From: Clostridia bacterium | GTDB lineage: Bacteria > Bacillota > Clostridia > Oscillospirales > Acutalibacteraceae | Length of the DNA stretch: 51,137 nt | NCBI GenBank assembly: GCA_017543285.1 | Contig: JAFYGK010000014.1 | Location: 1 to 51,137 of the forward strand | Reading direction: 5' to 3' | Part shown: piece after piece, positions 15,376 to 24,900 of the stretch | How positions within the stretch are numbered: position 1 is the first letter of the stretch | How the letters are laid out: the number at the start of each line of letters is the position of its first letter | Translations under genes and position numbers: made by a program | The notes under the pieces: model-generated | The model's input: the letters and a program-made list of their open reading frames with translations, nothing else | What the model was told of the DNA's origin: nothing | Databases searched by the model: none

Positions 15376-16387
15376 TCTGCAATCCTCCCTGCATGATATA
15401 GGCGTTTATCAGCTGCGCGGCGTTTTCAATGTCTTCGACGCTGACAATTTCCGCGGCAGTGTGCATATTTCTCAGCGGAATCGAAACAAGTCCGCAGGGA
15501 ACTCCGTCGCGGGATGACATGATCGAATCAAGATTTGTTCCGGTGGCACCGCCCATAACCTCAAACTGATGGGGAATGGATTTGTTTTTCGCTATCCTGG
15601 TCAGTCTGTCCGAAATCCTTTTGTCAACAAAAGGGGAAAGTCCTATCATGGGACCGGCGCCGATATCGCCCGTCTGATGTTCTTTTAAGCCCGGCTGAGA
15701 GGCAAAGCTGACGTCAACTATAATGGCTTCGCTGCACTTGATATTGAAGCAGGCTGTCGCTGCTCCCTGTTCGCCGGTTTCCTCGCGCGTGGAAAGCAGC
15801 ATGATTATTTCCGCCTTCGGCACTTGGCTGTTGAGCAGCTCCATGACCCTGATGAGCGCGGCGACTCCGGCCCGGTTGTCCAGCGATTTTCCGCTGACCC
15901 TGTCGTTTTTAAGATGCTGCAGCTCACAGCGCAGAGTAACCCTGTCTCCGATATTTATTATGCTTTCCGCTTTTCTGCCGAGGCCGGTATCTATAGCCAT
16001 GTCGCAAAGCTCGGGAAAATCCTCATCGCTGTTTTTCTGAACGTGCGGAGGAGTTGTGGCAAAAACTCCGTGAACCGGCCGGCTTCCCCATATGGTTACC
16101 GGCTGAGAAAGCAAGACCCTCCTGTCTATTCCTCCTACCGCGTCCACATGAACAAAGCCGTTTTTTATTGATGTAACCATCATGCTTATCTGGTCTATAT
16201 GCGCGTCAAGCAGGATCCTGTAACCCGATTTTACGTTCCCGCTGCGGCAAATAAGACTGCCCAATCCGGTGCGCTCAACCGATCCGAACGGCAGAAGGAT
16301 CTTTTCGATTTCATCGAGGGCGCTGCCCTCGTTCCCGCTCGGGGCGTTGTAAGAGGTCAGCCGGAATAACAAATCAGTGATGTTCAT
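15368..16387 (-). CDS. M42 family metallo-aminopeptidase (second copy)
   Basis: 339 residues, a paralogue of the next gene downstream with clearly different sequence. The ligand motifs are intact: LLDAHIDQI, GKSLDNRAG, STREETGEQGA, AIIVDVSF and LRNMHTAAE. It overlaps its paralogue by 8 bp and lies downstream of murD beyond a strong hairpin. A pair with distinct sequences may form hetero-oligomers or divide substrates, but that is inference. The ATG at 16387 follows AAAAAGGA-poor sequence (AGGAGTCTGACCA on the minus strand), which provides the ribosome site. Confidence 0.9.
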   Translation of the reverse strand: MNITDLLFRLTSYNAPSGNEGSALDEIEKILLPFGSVERTGLGSLICRSGNVKSGYRILLDAHIDQISMMVTSIKNGFVHVDAVGGIDRRVLLSQPVTIWGSRPVHGVFATTPPHVQKNSDEDFPELCDMAIDTGLGRKAESIINIGDRVTLRCELQHLKNDRVSGKSLDNRAGVAALIRVMELLNSQVPKAEIIMLLSTREETGEQGAATACFNIKCSEAIIVDVSFASQPGLKEHQTGDIGAGPMIGLSPFVDKRISDRLTRIAKNKSIPHQFEVMGGATGTNLDSIMSSRDGVPCGLVSIPLRNMHTAAEIVSVEDIENAAQLINAYIMQGGLQNV

Positions 16388-16430
16388 TGGTCAGACTCCT
16401 GTTTAAAAAGGATGAAAGGCAAAATACCGC

Positions 16431-16456
16431 GCCGGCGGCACGGTGTGCCGCCCGGC
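16431..16456 (-). terminator. Hairpin after murD, possible terminator
   Basis: GGCGGCAC (16434-16441) pairs with GTGCCGCC (16445-16452) around a 3-base loop, and the stem extends with GCC and GGC past a bulge. On the minus strand it is followed by GCGCGGTATTTTG. It could end murD transcription or only attenuate it before the two peptidase genes. Confidence 0.45.
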
Positions 16457-16494
16457 AGCGGTAAGGATGTGTGCGGCGGCAGAGCCGTCGTCAG

Positions 16495-17883
16495 TTACAG
16501 CTCCATTACAAGCTCCTTGAAGTCCCTGCCTCTTTCCTCAAAATTATTATACATATCGAAGCTGGCGCATGCGGGAGACATGGTCACTATATCTCCGCTT
16601 TGCGCGAGGTCGTGGGCCTTTTTGACCGCGTCGGCCATACTGCCGGCTCGGATTATTATTGTTTTTTCCTCGTCGAACCCATCAGCGCGGCGGACAGCCG
16701 CTTCGATCTTGTCGGCCGTAAGGCCTATGAGGATGAGCGCCTTGACATGATCGGCGACCGCCTGTCCAAGTGTGTCGAAGGGTATGTGCTTATCATATCC
16801 CCCCGCTATAAGTATCACGCGCCGCTTTAACGCTTCAAGGCCCGCTATGGTCCGGCTGGGGCTGGAGGCGATGGAGTCGTTGTAATATTTAACGCCGTCC
16901 AGTTCACGCACAAGCTCTATCCTGTGCTCCACTCCGCCGAACTCCCTGGCAACCTTTATTATGGTGCCGATATCTACATAATCCCATACGGCGCAGATTG
17001 CCGTCAGGTAATTCTCTATGTTGTGAGCGCCGGGGATCCTTATCGCCATGGCGTTCATTATATATGTCCTTTTTCCGTATTCGCTGAAATATATGTCGCC
17101 GTGCTCGTCACAGTACGCTCCGTTTTCCACCTTATGCCGTCTGGAAAAGGTGCGCACAAGTCCGCGGCAGCTTTCTTTAAAGCCTATGGAAATATCGTTG
17201 TCCTCGTTGAGCACCGCCATACCGAAGCCGTCCTGATGGGCGAGTATATTGCGCTTAGCGTCGACATATTCATCCATATCCCTGTGCATATCGAGGTGAT
17301 TGGGCGCGACATTGGTCACGACCGCCACATTCGGGCTCTGGCGCATGGACATGAGCTGGAAGGAGGACAGCTCGACAACCGTAAAGTCCTGAGGAGAAAT
17401 GTTCTGCACGTGCGGCAGAAGCGGCGTTCCGATATTGCCGCCGACCCACACCTTATAGCCCTGGGTTTCCAGCATTTTGGAGGTAATGACCGTAGTGGTG
17501 GTTTTTCCGTCCGAGCCGGTCAGACCGATTATCCGGCTGGAGCACATTGCGAAAAAGACCTCCATTTCAGAGGTTATTATCGATCCGTTTTCCCTTGCGC
17601 TGATGAGCTGCGGCAGATTGTAGTTCATTCCCGGCGTGCGGAAAATGATCTCGCCGTCGAGATCGTCCAGATACCCTTTGCCGAGATGCAGCTTAACGCC
17701 CTTTGCTTCAAGAGCGTCGGCAACATCGCCAAGCTCTCCGCGTTCGCGTTTGTCGCAGGCAGTGACTATTGCGCCGTGTTCGATGAGCTTGTCTATAAGC
17801 GGGCGGTTGGATATGCCGATGCCGCAGACGGTGACCTTTCTGTTTTCAATGTCGTCAAAAAATCTCTTTGCACGAATGCTCAT
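16495..17883 (-). CDS. murD: MurD, UDP-N-acetylmuramoyl-L-alanine:D-glutamate ligase
   Basis: 462 residues from the ATG at 17883, which has CAGGAGAACAAT just upstream; the frame is open 14 codons further without support. MurD adds D-Glu to the peptidoglycan precursor in the cytosol. Features include an N-terminal UDP-binding fold with VTVCGIGISNRPL, the ATP loop GLTGSDGKTTTT (121-131), the central NVAPNHLDMHRDMDEYVDAKRNI-type region, and YNDSIASSPSRT and GGYDKHIPF in the C-terminal domain. It is the third gene of a leftward run after a metallophosphoesterase and a YdcF-like protein. No other dcw cluster genes are adjacent. Confidence 0.95.
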   Translation of the reverse strand: MSIRAKRFFDDIENRKVTVCGIGISNRPLIDKLIEHGAIVTACDKRERGELGDVADALEAKGVKLHLGKGYLDDLDGEIIFRTPGMNYNLPQLISARENGSIITSEMEVFFAMCSSRIIGLTGSDGKTTTTVITSKMLETQGYKVWVGGNIGTPLLPHVQNISPQDFTVVELSSFQLMSMRQSPNVAVVTNVAPNHLDMHRDMDEYVDAKRNILAHQDGFGMAVLNEDNDISIGFKESCRGLVRTFSRRHKVENGAYCDEHGDIYFSEYGKRTYIMNAMAIRIPGAHNIENYLTAICAVWDYVDIGTIIKVAREFGGVEHRIELVRELDGVKYYNDSIASSPSRTIAGLEALKRRVILIAGGYDKHIPFDTLGQAVADHVKALILIGLTADKIEAAVRRADGFDEEKTIIIRAGSMADAVKKAHDLAQSGDIVTMSPACASFDMYNNFEERGRDFKELVMEL

Positions 17884-17984
17884 ATTGTTCTCCTGATTTT
17901 TTATATAGAGCAAAGGGCTGAACAAACGCGCCGCCCGCGGCGGCTCGATAGCTTCGCTCTTCGCTGTTCACGCTTGACCGTAAA

Positions 17985-18806
17985 TCAATATCCCAGCAAA
18001 ATTACCCTTGCGACAGCAAAGATCTCCCTGACCCAGAAGCACATCTCCAGGCCCCAGACCGGCCGCGACCCGAGACCGGTCGCGTCAAGCCCGACGTCCC
18101 TTGCGAAGCGCTGAGCGCGCCACTGGTGAAATCCGTCGGTGATGATAACAGCCTTTGGCGGGAGCTTCATGCCGTCCATAATTTCCTTTGAAAACCGCAG
18201 GTTTTCGCTTGTGTTTGTCGAGCGGTCCTCCTCAATTATTCTTTCAGCGGAGATTCCTCTTTCGACAAGATATTTTTTCATGGCATAAGCCTCGGTAACG
18301 CTCTCGTTAGTTCCTTTCGAGCCGGAAACAATGCAGATGCTGCCGGGATTTTCCGAAAGATACTGCTGCGCTCTGTCAAGTCTGCTCCTGAGCATTCTCG
18401 ACGGGCTCTCGCCCCTGACCTGACACCCCAGAACGATGACCGTCTGATCCGGCTCGGAAGAAGCGTTGTTCATGGCGGCCAGCATCATCACCGAGATGAT
18501 CGCCGCGCCGATGATAAGCAGTCCGACCGCGGCAAATACGGCGCCGGTAATCCACCTGAGCCCCCTGACGGAAAACGCCCGTCTGACCGCCGCTGAAAAC
18601 TGCTTCCAGAATACGGTTATCGCAAGCGCAGCGGCAAAGCCGCCGACCGTGACGTATACGCCGATATTGATGATATGCACGGCTATCGGCAGCAGAGAGA
18701 TGATAAGACATATCCCGAAAATGACCGATAAAACGCTTCTGACTGTCAGGGAAACGTATCCGCTTTTTGACGCCGCCTTCTCTTTCATGTCCCTGTCCCT
18801 TTTCAT
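17985..18806 (-). CDS. YdcF/SanA-like membrane protein (DUF218)
   Basis: 273 residues. Three hydrophobic segments (about 20-45, 50-68 and 88-112) precede a DUF218 domain: TVIVLGCQVRGESPS, IVSGSKGTNESVTEA, EDRSTNTSENLRFSKEI and AVIITDGFHQWRAQRFA. The family includes envelope proteins ElyC and SanA, linked to cell-wall lipid carrier metabolism and vancomycin tolerance in enterobacteria. The molecular reaction is unknown. Its position directly upstream of murD fits an envelope role. The exact start among MKRDRD or the second Met (MKEKAA) is undecided. Confidence 0.85.
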   Translation of the reverse strand: MKRDRDMKEKAASKSGYVSLTVRSVLSVIFGICLIISLLPIAVHIINIGVYVTVGGFAAALAITVFWKQFSAAVRRAFSVRGLRWITGAVFAAVGLLIIGAAIISVMMLAAMNNASSEPDQTVIVLGCQVRGESPSRMLRSRLDRAQQYLSENPGSICIVSGSKGTNESVTEAYAMKKYLVERGISAERIIEEDRSTNTSENLRFSKEIMDGMKLPPKAVIITDGFHQWRAQRFARDVGLDATGLGSRPVWGLEMCFWVREIFAVARVILLGY

Positions 18807-18894
18807 TTCTTTATCAATAGCATTAATGATTAAATGTTATTTTACCATCAATGTCTCCCTGCTGTCAAATAAAAGGGGCAATCATAAAGCCATA

Positions 18895-19707
18895 TTAAGG
18901 ATTTTCCGGCATGAGCTTTATCACCGAAAGTTCGGGAAAGGAAAGGAACCTGTCCGGAAAATAATACCCGACGCCTCTGGAAACATAGAGTTTCTTTCCC
19001 TTTACGTCGTACAGCCCCGAGTCATACTTCGGAAAAAGCTTCTTATCGGGCGAGAGGACGCCTCCGACAAAGGGTATTCTTATCGCGCCGCCATGAATGT
19101 GTCCGCTCAGAATCAGACCGCATCCCCATTCGGCGTATTCCTCTGCGTATCCGGGATCGTGCGCCATCAGTATGGACGGCTGCTCCGGCTCTCCGAAAAT
19201 CCGGTCAAGCAGCGTTTTATCCGGCTTTGTTTCATAGTCGAAGGAATAACCGTAAAGCCTTATCCTGCCGAAAAGCTTTGCGCTTTCATTATCCAGAATA
19301 ACGACGCCTGATCGGCGAAGCTCATCAAAATAGGACTTCGCACCGAACGGATAACCCGTTTTCAGCCGCGCCTCGTGGTTGCCCAGAGATAAATATACGG
19401 GAAATCTCCCCGAGAGGTTTTTCACCATGGCGGCAAAAGGACTGGAACCTGTATCGACCGTATCTGTCATATCTCCCGTACACAATATCGCGTCGGGAGC
19501 GATTTCATCGATTATGGAGCACAGCCGGGAATTATCATCGCCCCAGTATTTTTTATGCATGTCGGCAAGGTGTACGACTGTATATTCCCTGTCAATCCCC
19601 GGAAGGATCACCACGGTTCGGGACACGGTCAGCGTGCGGCAGCTGATTATATAGATCAGAAGCGCCGCAGCGATGAACACGATCAGGGTTATCAGAAAAA
19701 GTTTCAT
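18895..19707 (-). CDS. Membrane-anchored metallophosphoesterase (YkuE/YaeI-like)
   Basis: 270 residues. An N-terminal membrane segment (1-22) is followed by a calcineurin-type phosphoesterase domain: VVHLADMH (D49, H51), CTGDM (D79), LSLGNHEA (N110, H111) and LSGHIHGG. The arrangement resembles YkuE/YaeI proteins, some of which act on UDP-diacylglucosamine or membrane lipids. The substrate here is not determined. It is the first gene of the leftward run toward murD. The upstream region is AT-rich and shared with the divergent hprK. Confidence 0.88.
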   Translation of the reverse strand: MKLFLITLIVFIAAALLIYIISCRTLTVSRTVVILPGIDREYTVVHLADMHKKYWGDDNSRLCSIIDEIAPDAILCTGDMTDTVDTGSSPFAAMVKNLSGRFPVYLSLGNHEARLKTGYPFGAKSYFDELRRSGVVILDNESAKLFGRIRLYGYSFDYETKPDKTLLDRIFGEPEQPSILMAHDPGYAEEYAEWGCGLILSGHIHGGAIRIPFVGGVLSPDKKLFPKYDSGLYDVKGKKLYVSRGVGYYFPDRFLSFPELSVIKLMPENP

Positions 19708-19915
19708 GATCGCCTCTTTTATAATAATGTTTAATAATCAAGCGTTCATTTGATTTTAGCATTATGCGAATACTCTGTCAACAATATTGTGTCGTAATCA
19801 TTCTGTAAAGACTTTTATTTTTCTTTTATTCATAGTATAATATATGATAAGTATAGTTTTGTGCATTTCGCCGCGTTTGATTTTTGCGGCAAATAATATT
19901 AAAAGGATGAAAGAC

Positions 19916-20848
19916 ATGGCAACCGTATTTTCTGTGACGCTCGCAAAGATCATCGAGGAATTCTCGCTCGAAACGGTATTCATGCCGGCCGATCCGGAGG
20001 AAATAAAGATCACGAGCGCCGATATAAACCGCCCGGGACTGCAGCTCAACGGCTTTTACGATTACTACGACAATACCCGTCTTCAGCTCTTCGGCAAGGC
20101 GGAATCCACATTTGTGGAGAATTTTACGCCTGCGCAGAAGGCTCAGAGCTTTGACAGGCTGTGCTCGACCAAGCCGCCCGCAATAATCATCGCCAGAAGC
20201 CTGCCGATCGAGCCTTACCTTATCGACAAGGCAAAGCTGTATGGCGTACCGATACTTTCATCCTCGGACGGTACCTCCGAACTGATAGCCGCTCTGATAG
20301 CCTTTCTGAATGTGCAGCTGGCTCCGAGGATTACCCGCCACGGCGTTCTCGTCGAGGTTTACGGAGAAGGTATTTTGCTGCTGGGCGAAAGCGGCGTAGG
20401 CAAGAGCGAAACGGCCATTGAACTTGTCAAGCGCGGACACCGCCTCATAGCCGACGACGCGGTCGAAATCAGGCGGGTATCCAACAAGAGTCTTGTCGGC
20501 TCGTCGCCCGACAATATCCGTCATTTTATCGAGCTTCGCGGCATAGGTATTATTAACGCCAGAAGAATATTCGGTATGGGCGCCGTCAAGATCACCGAAA
20601 AGATCGACATGGTGGTGCAGCTCGAGGTATGGGACGGCGAAAAGGTATACGACCGAATGGGCCTCAAAAACGAATACGCCGAGATCCTCGGGATCCAGGT
20701 GCCGAAATATACAATACCCATTAAGCCCGGCAGAAATCTGGCCATTATATTGGAGGTCGCCGCGATGAACAACAGGCAGAAAAAGATGGGCTATAACGCG
20801 GCGCAGGAGCTGATGGCAAAGCTGGGCATGACCGATTTTCAGCTGTAA
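19916..20848 (+). CDS. hprK: HPr kinase/phosphorylase
   Basis: 310 residues from the ATG at 19916, preceded by AAAAGGATGAAAGAC; the open frame extends 24 codons upstream without support. HprK phosphorylates HPr on Ser46 and removes the phosphate, which controls carbon catabolite repression. Walker A is GESGVGKS (157-164), followed by the family signature IELRGIGIINARRIFG and the C-terminal LEVAAMNNRQKKMGYNAA. The length is the family norm. A possible TATAAT lies at 19,836-19,841. It heads the run hprK-murB-dnaE-rapZ-whiA. No HPr gene is in the window. Confidence 0.97.
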   Translation: MATVFSVTLAKIIEEFSLETVFMPADPEEIKITSADINRPGLQLNGFYDYYDNTRLQLFGKAESTFVENFTPAQKAQSFDRLCSTKPPAIIIARSLPIEPYLIDKAKLYGVPILSSSDGTSELIAALIAFLNVQLAPRITRHGVLVEVYGEGILLLGESGVGKSETAIELVKRGHRLIADDAVEIRRVSNKSLVGSSPDNIRHFIELRGIGIINARRIFGMGAVKITEKIDMVVQLEVWDGEKVYDRMGLKNEYAEILGIQVPKYTIPIKPGRNLAIILEVAAMNNRQKKMGYNAAQELMAKLGMTDFQL

Positions 20849-20878
20849 TAAAATTTTTAAGAACGGAAATATAGCTTT

Positions 20879-21796
20879 ATGACGATACCGAACGAATTTC
20901 TGTCCGCTCTCGAAAGGGAGGGCATTTTATACACATTGAACGAACCGATGGCCAACCACACCTCCTTTAAGATAGGAGGCCCTGCCGATGTCTTTATACT
21001 TCTCAGGGATATGGCCCGTCTGCAATATATCGTGTCGCTGTGCAAAAATCACGGCGTGCCGCTCACAGTAATCGGCAACGGCTCCAACATGCTTGTATCC
21101 GACGACGGAATCGACGGCTGCGTGCTGCGTCTGGACGACAACACGCAGAAGCCGAAAATGCTGACCGACACAAAAATATACTGTCCTGCCGGAATACCCA
21201 TGTCCGCGCTGTGTTCCTTTGCGCTCCAGAACGGTCTGGGCGGCATGGAATTCGCATGGGGCATACCCGGTACTGTCGGCGGAGGCATGTATATGAATGC
21301 CGGCGCGTACAACGGACAGCTCAAGGACGTTGTCACCCGCTGCTACCACATAACTCCCGACGGGCATGAAGGTCATCTCGACGCAGAGGATTTAAAACTG
21401 GGCTACCGCTGCAGCGTTTATCAGGAAAACGGCTGCGTCATTACCGGTATCGAGCTTGAGCTTATCCCGAAGGACAAAGCCGCCATCAAGGACAGGATGG
21501 ATACGCTTATGTTCCGCCGAAAGGATAAACAGCCGCTCGAATACCCCAGCGCCGGAAGCGTGTTCAAGCGTCCCGAGGGATATTTCGCCGGCGCGCTAAT
21601 CGAGGGCAACGACCTTAAGGGCTGCACCATCGGCGGCGCTCAGGTAAGCCAAAAGCACGCCGGATTTATAATAAATATCGGCGGCGCCACCTGCAGGGAC
21701 GTGACCTCGCTGATAAGGCACATACAGGACGTTGTAATGGAAAACGACGGCGTCATGCTGGAATGCGAGATCAGAGCGGTCGGGAGAAATGTTTAA
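20879..21796 (+). CDS. murB: MurB, UDP-N-acetylenolpyruvoylglucosamine reductase
   Basis: 305 residues, the FAD enzyme that makes UDP-MurNAc. The sequence is of the shorter MurB class common in Firmicutes. Visible elements are NHTSFKIGGPADVF, GNGSNMLVSD, GMEFAWGIPGTVGGGMYMNAGAYNG, LGYRCSVYQ, SAGSVFKRPEGYFAGALIE and the final VMLECEIRAVG. The gene starts 30 bp after hprK with a weak GGAAAT ribosome site. It has the same orientation as hprK and probably the same transcript. A degraded repeat separates it from dnaE. Confidence 0.97.
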   Translation: MTIPNEFLSALEREGILYTLNEPMANHTSFKIGGPADVFILLRDMARLQYIVSLCKNHGVPLTVIGNGSNMLVSDDGIDGCVLRLDDNTQKPKMLTDTKIYCPAGIPMSALCSFALQNGLGGMEFAWGIPGTVGGGMYMNAGAYNGQLKDVVTRCYHITPDGHEGHLDAEDLKLGYRCSVYQENGCVITGIELELIPKDKAAIKDRMDTLMFRRKDKQPLEYPSAGSVFKRPEGYFAGALIEGNDLKGCTIGGAQVSQKHAGFIINIGGATCRDVTSLIRHIQDVVMENDGVMLECEIRAVGRNV

Positions 21797-21817
21797 GACT
21801 TCGCCGCAGACGCCTTG

Positions 21818-21950
21818 ATGACCCCTTCGGCCGGCTTCCTCAAAGAGGGAGTCTTACCGGAATTAAAGCTTCCGCACCGGATGCGCTGAGCTGAGTAAGC
21901 CTCCCCCACTCGGGGTAAGGCGGCATGGCGAAGCCGTGACGGAAGAAGAA
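21818..21950 (+). repeat. Degraded intergenic repeat (REP/MITE-like) before dnaE
   Basis: The gap between murB and dnaE contains a GC-rich paired block. GCCTCCCCC-ACT-CGGGG-TAAGGC folds on itself, and CATGGC-GAA-GCCGTG with a GACGGAAGAAG tail follows. The latter words resemble a short dispersed element common in Faecalibacterium and related genomes (from memory of that family, not a search). The tail reaches the presumed ribosome site of dnaE and creates the spurious GTG start at 21936. Confidence 0.5.
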
Positions 21951-21962
21951 AAGGTGCCTCTT

Positions 21963-24900
21963 ATGTCAGCCTCAACCCCAACACCCTTTGTTCACCTCCA
22001 CGTTCATACCGAATACAGCCTGCTTGACGGCGCCTGCCGGATAGAAAGGCTTGTCAGGGCCGCCGCCGATCTGGGACAGCCTGCGCTTGCCATAACCGAC
22101 CACGGCGTTATGTTCGGCTGCGTCGATTTTTACCTTGCCGCCAAAAAAGCGGGCATTAAGCCCATCATCGGCTGCGAGGTTTATGTTGCGCCCAAAAGCC
22201 GCTTTGATAAGGTCAAAAGCGAAAACGGCGATTACCGCCACCTTATCCTGCTTTGCAAAAACGACACCGGTTACCGCAACCTGATCAAGATGGTGTCCAA
22301 GGGCTTTACCGAGGGCTTTTACCGTAAGCCGAGGATCGACCACGAGCTTCTCGAGCAGTACCATGAGGGGCTTATCTGTCTGTCGGCCTGTCTTGCCGGC
22401 GAAATTCCGCAGGCGCTGCTGCACGACAGCTATGAAAAGGCAAAGGAAACAGCTCTGTGGTACAAGGAGCTTTTCGGTGAGGATTATTACCTTGAGCTCC
22501 AGCAGCACGGCATAGATGAACAGCACAGGACCAATCCGCAGATAATCAGGATTGCACGGGAGACCGGCATAAAGCTGGTCGTTACGAACGACGCGCATTA
22601 TATTTATAAAGAGGACGCGCGCATGCAGCACGTCCTGTTATGCATTCAGACAAACCACACGATCGATGAGGATTTCGACATGGAATTCCCCACCGACGAG
22701 TTTTATATAAAAAGCGGCGAAGAGATGGCGGCGCTTTTCCCGGATCATCCCGAAACCGTGACAAACACGCTGGAAATAGCCAAAAAATGCAATTTCGATT
22801 TCGAGTTCGGCGTGACCAAGCTGCCCTACTATCAGGCTCCAGACGGAAGGGATAATTTTGAATATTTCCGCGACAGCTGCTATGAGGGACTGCACAAATA
22901 TTACGGCGAAAACCCCAAAAAGGAAATAGTGGACAGGCTGGAATATGAGCTGGGCGTGATCAGAAAGATGGGCTATGTGGATTATTTTCTCATAGTCAAC
23001 GACTTCATACAGGCGGCTAAACGCATGGGCATACCCGTCGGTCCGGGCAGAGGCTCGGGTGCCGGCTCGATATGCGCCTACTGCATTGGCATCACCGGCA
23101 TAGATCCCATTCGCTACAATCTGCTGTTTGAACGTTTTCTCAACCCCGAGCGGATCAGCATGCCCGACTTCGACGTGGATTTTTGCTACGAGCGGCGGCA
23201 GGAGGTCATCGACTACGTTATCGGCAAATACGGCGCAGACCACGTCGCGCAGATAACCACCTTCGGCACAATGGCGGCTCGCGGCTCCATACGCGATGTC
23301 GGCAGAGCCTTCGGCATACCTTATAATGTTGTTGACGGCATTGCCAAGCTGGTGCCTATGGAGCTCAACATGACGCTGGACAAGGCTCTGGAGGTATCGC
23401 GGGATTTAAAAACGCGCTACGAATCCGAGCCGCAGATAAAGGAACTCATCGATATGGCCAAAAAGGTCGAGGGCATGCCGAGAAACTGCTCCACCCATGC
23501 GGCAGGCGTCGTCATTACCCATGATCCGGTCAGCCATTATGTTCCCCTGCAAAAAAACGACGAGACCGTCGCTACCCAGTACCCAATGAATATACTGGAA
23601 AGCCTCGGCCTGCTCAAAATGGATTTTCTGGGTCTGCGCACCCTGACCGTCATTCATGACAGCGAGGTAATGGCGCGGCTTAAGGATCCCGGATTTGACA
23701 TAGAAAAAATCAGCGACACCGACGAAGCCACATTTAAAATGCTTTCGCGCGGCGAGACCGACGGCGTTTTCCAGCTTGAAAGCGGCGGCATGCGGCAGGT
23801 TCTGCAGCGGCTCAATCCACGCGCAATCGAGGACATCATAGCTGTAATCTCGCTCTATCGCCCGGGTCCGATGGATTTTATCCCGACATATATCGAAAAC
23901 AGCCGTCATCCGGAAAAGGTGAGCTATCACACGCCCATGCTGGAGGGCATTCTGGGCGTCACAAAGGGCTGCATGGTATATCAGGAGCAGGTCATGCAGA
24001 TCTTCCGCGAGCTGGCCGGATATTCTCTCGGCCGAGCCGATCTGGTGCGCCGCGCCATGAGCAAGAAAAAGCACGACGTTATGGAAAAGGAGCGGGATAT
24101 CTTCATCAACGGACTCGTCGATGAAAACGGCTGCGTCGAGGTGGACGGCTGCGTGCGGCGCGGAGTCGACGCAAAAACCGCCAACACCATCTTCGATGAG
24201 ATGGCCTCCTTCGCCTCCTATGCCTTTAATAAATCCCACGCGGCGGCATACGCAATGGTCGCCTACCGCACGGCATATCTCAAATGCCACTATCCCTGCG
24301 AATTTTTGGCGGCACTGCTCACAAGCGTGCTGGACAATACCGACAAGGTGGCTTACTATATCGCGGAATGTCAGCGGCTCGGCATAAAGGTACTTCCGCC
24401 GTCTGTCAACGAAAGCAATCTCAATTTTACCGTCGTCGACGGAAACATAAGATACGGCCTGCTCGCGGTCAAAAATCTCGGCAAGGGCGTTATACAGTCG
24501 CTTGTCGCCGAAAGGAACAAGAGCGGCAGCTACAAATCCTTCTACGATTTCTGTTTCCGCATGCACGGTCACGATCTCAACCGCCGCATGCTTGAAGCAC
24601 TGATAAAGTGCGGCGCGCTGGACAACCTCGGCGCGAACAGACGGCAGATGCTGATGTGCTGCGACGATGTCATCAACCGGATCGATATAGAAAGCCGCAG
24701 CAGGATGTCTGGGCAGATGAGCCTTTTTGACATGGACGATTCGTTTGAGCCTCAGGAGCCAAAGCTTGAATATTACGAAGAGTTTTCCGAAAAAGAGCTT
24801 CTTATGATGGAGAAGGAAGCCTCAGGAATATATCTGACCGGTCATCCTGTGCAAAGATACGAAAAACCGGCGGCTGCGCTGGGCTGTGTAAAAATAGCCG

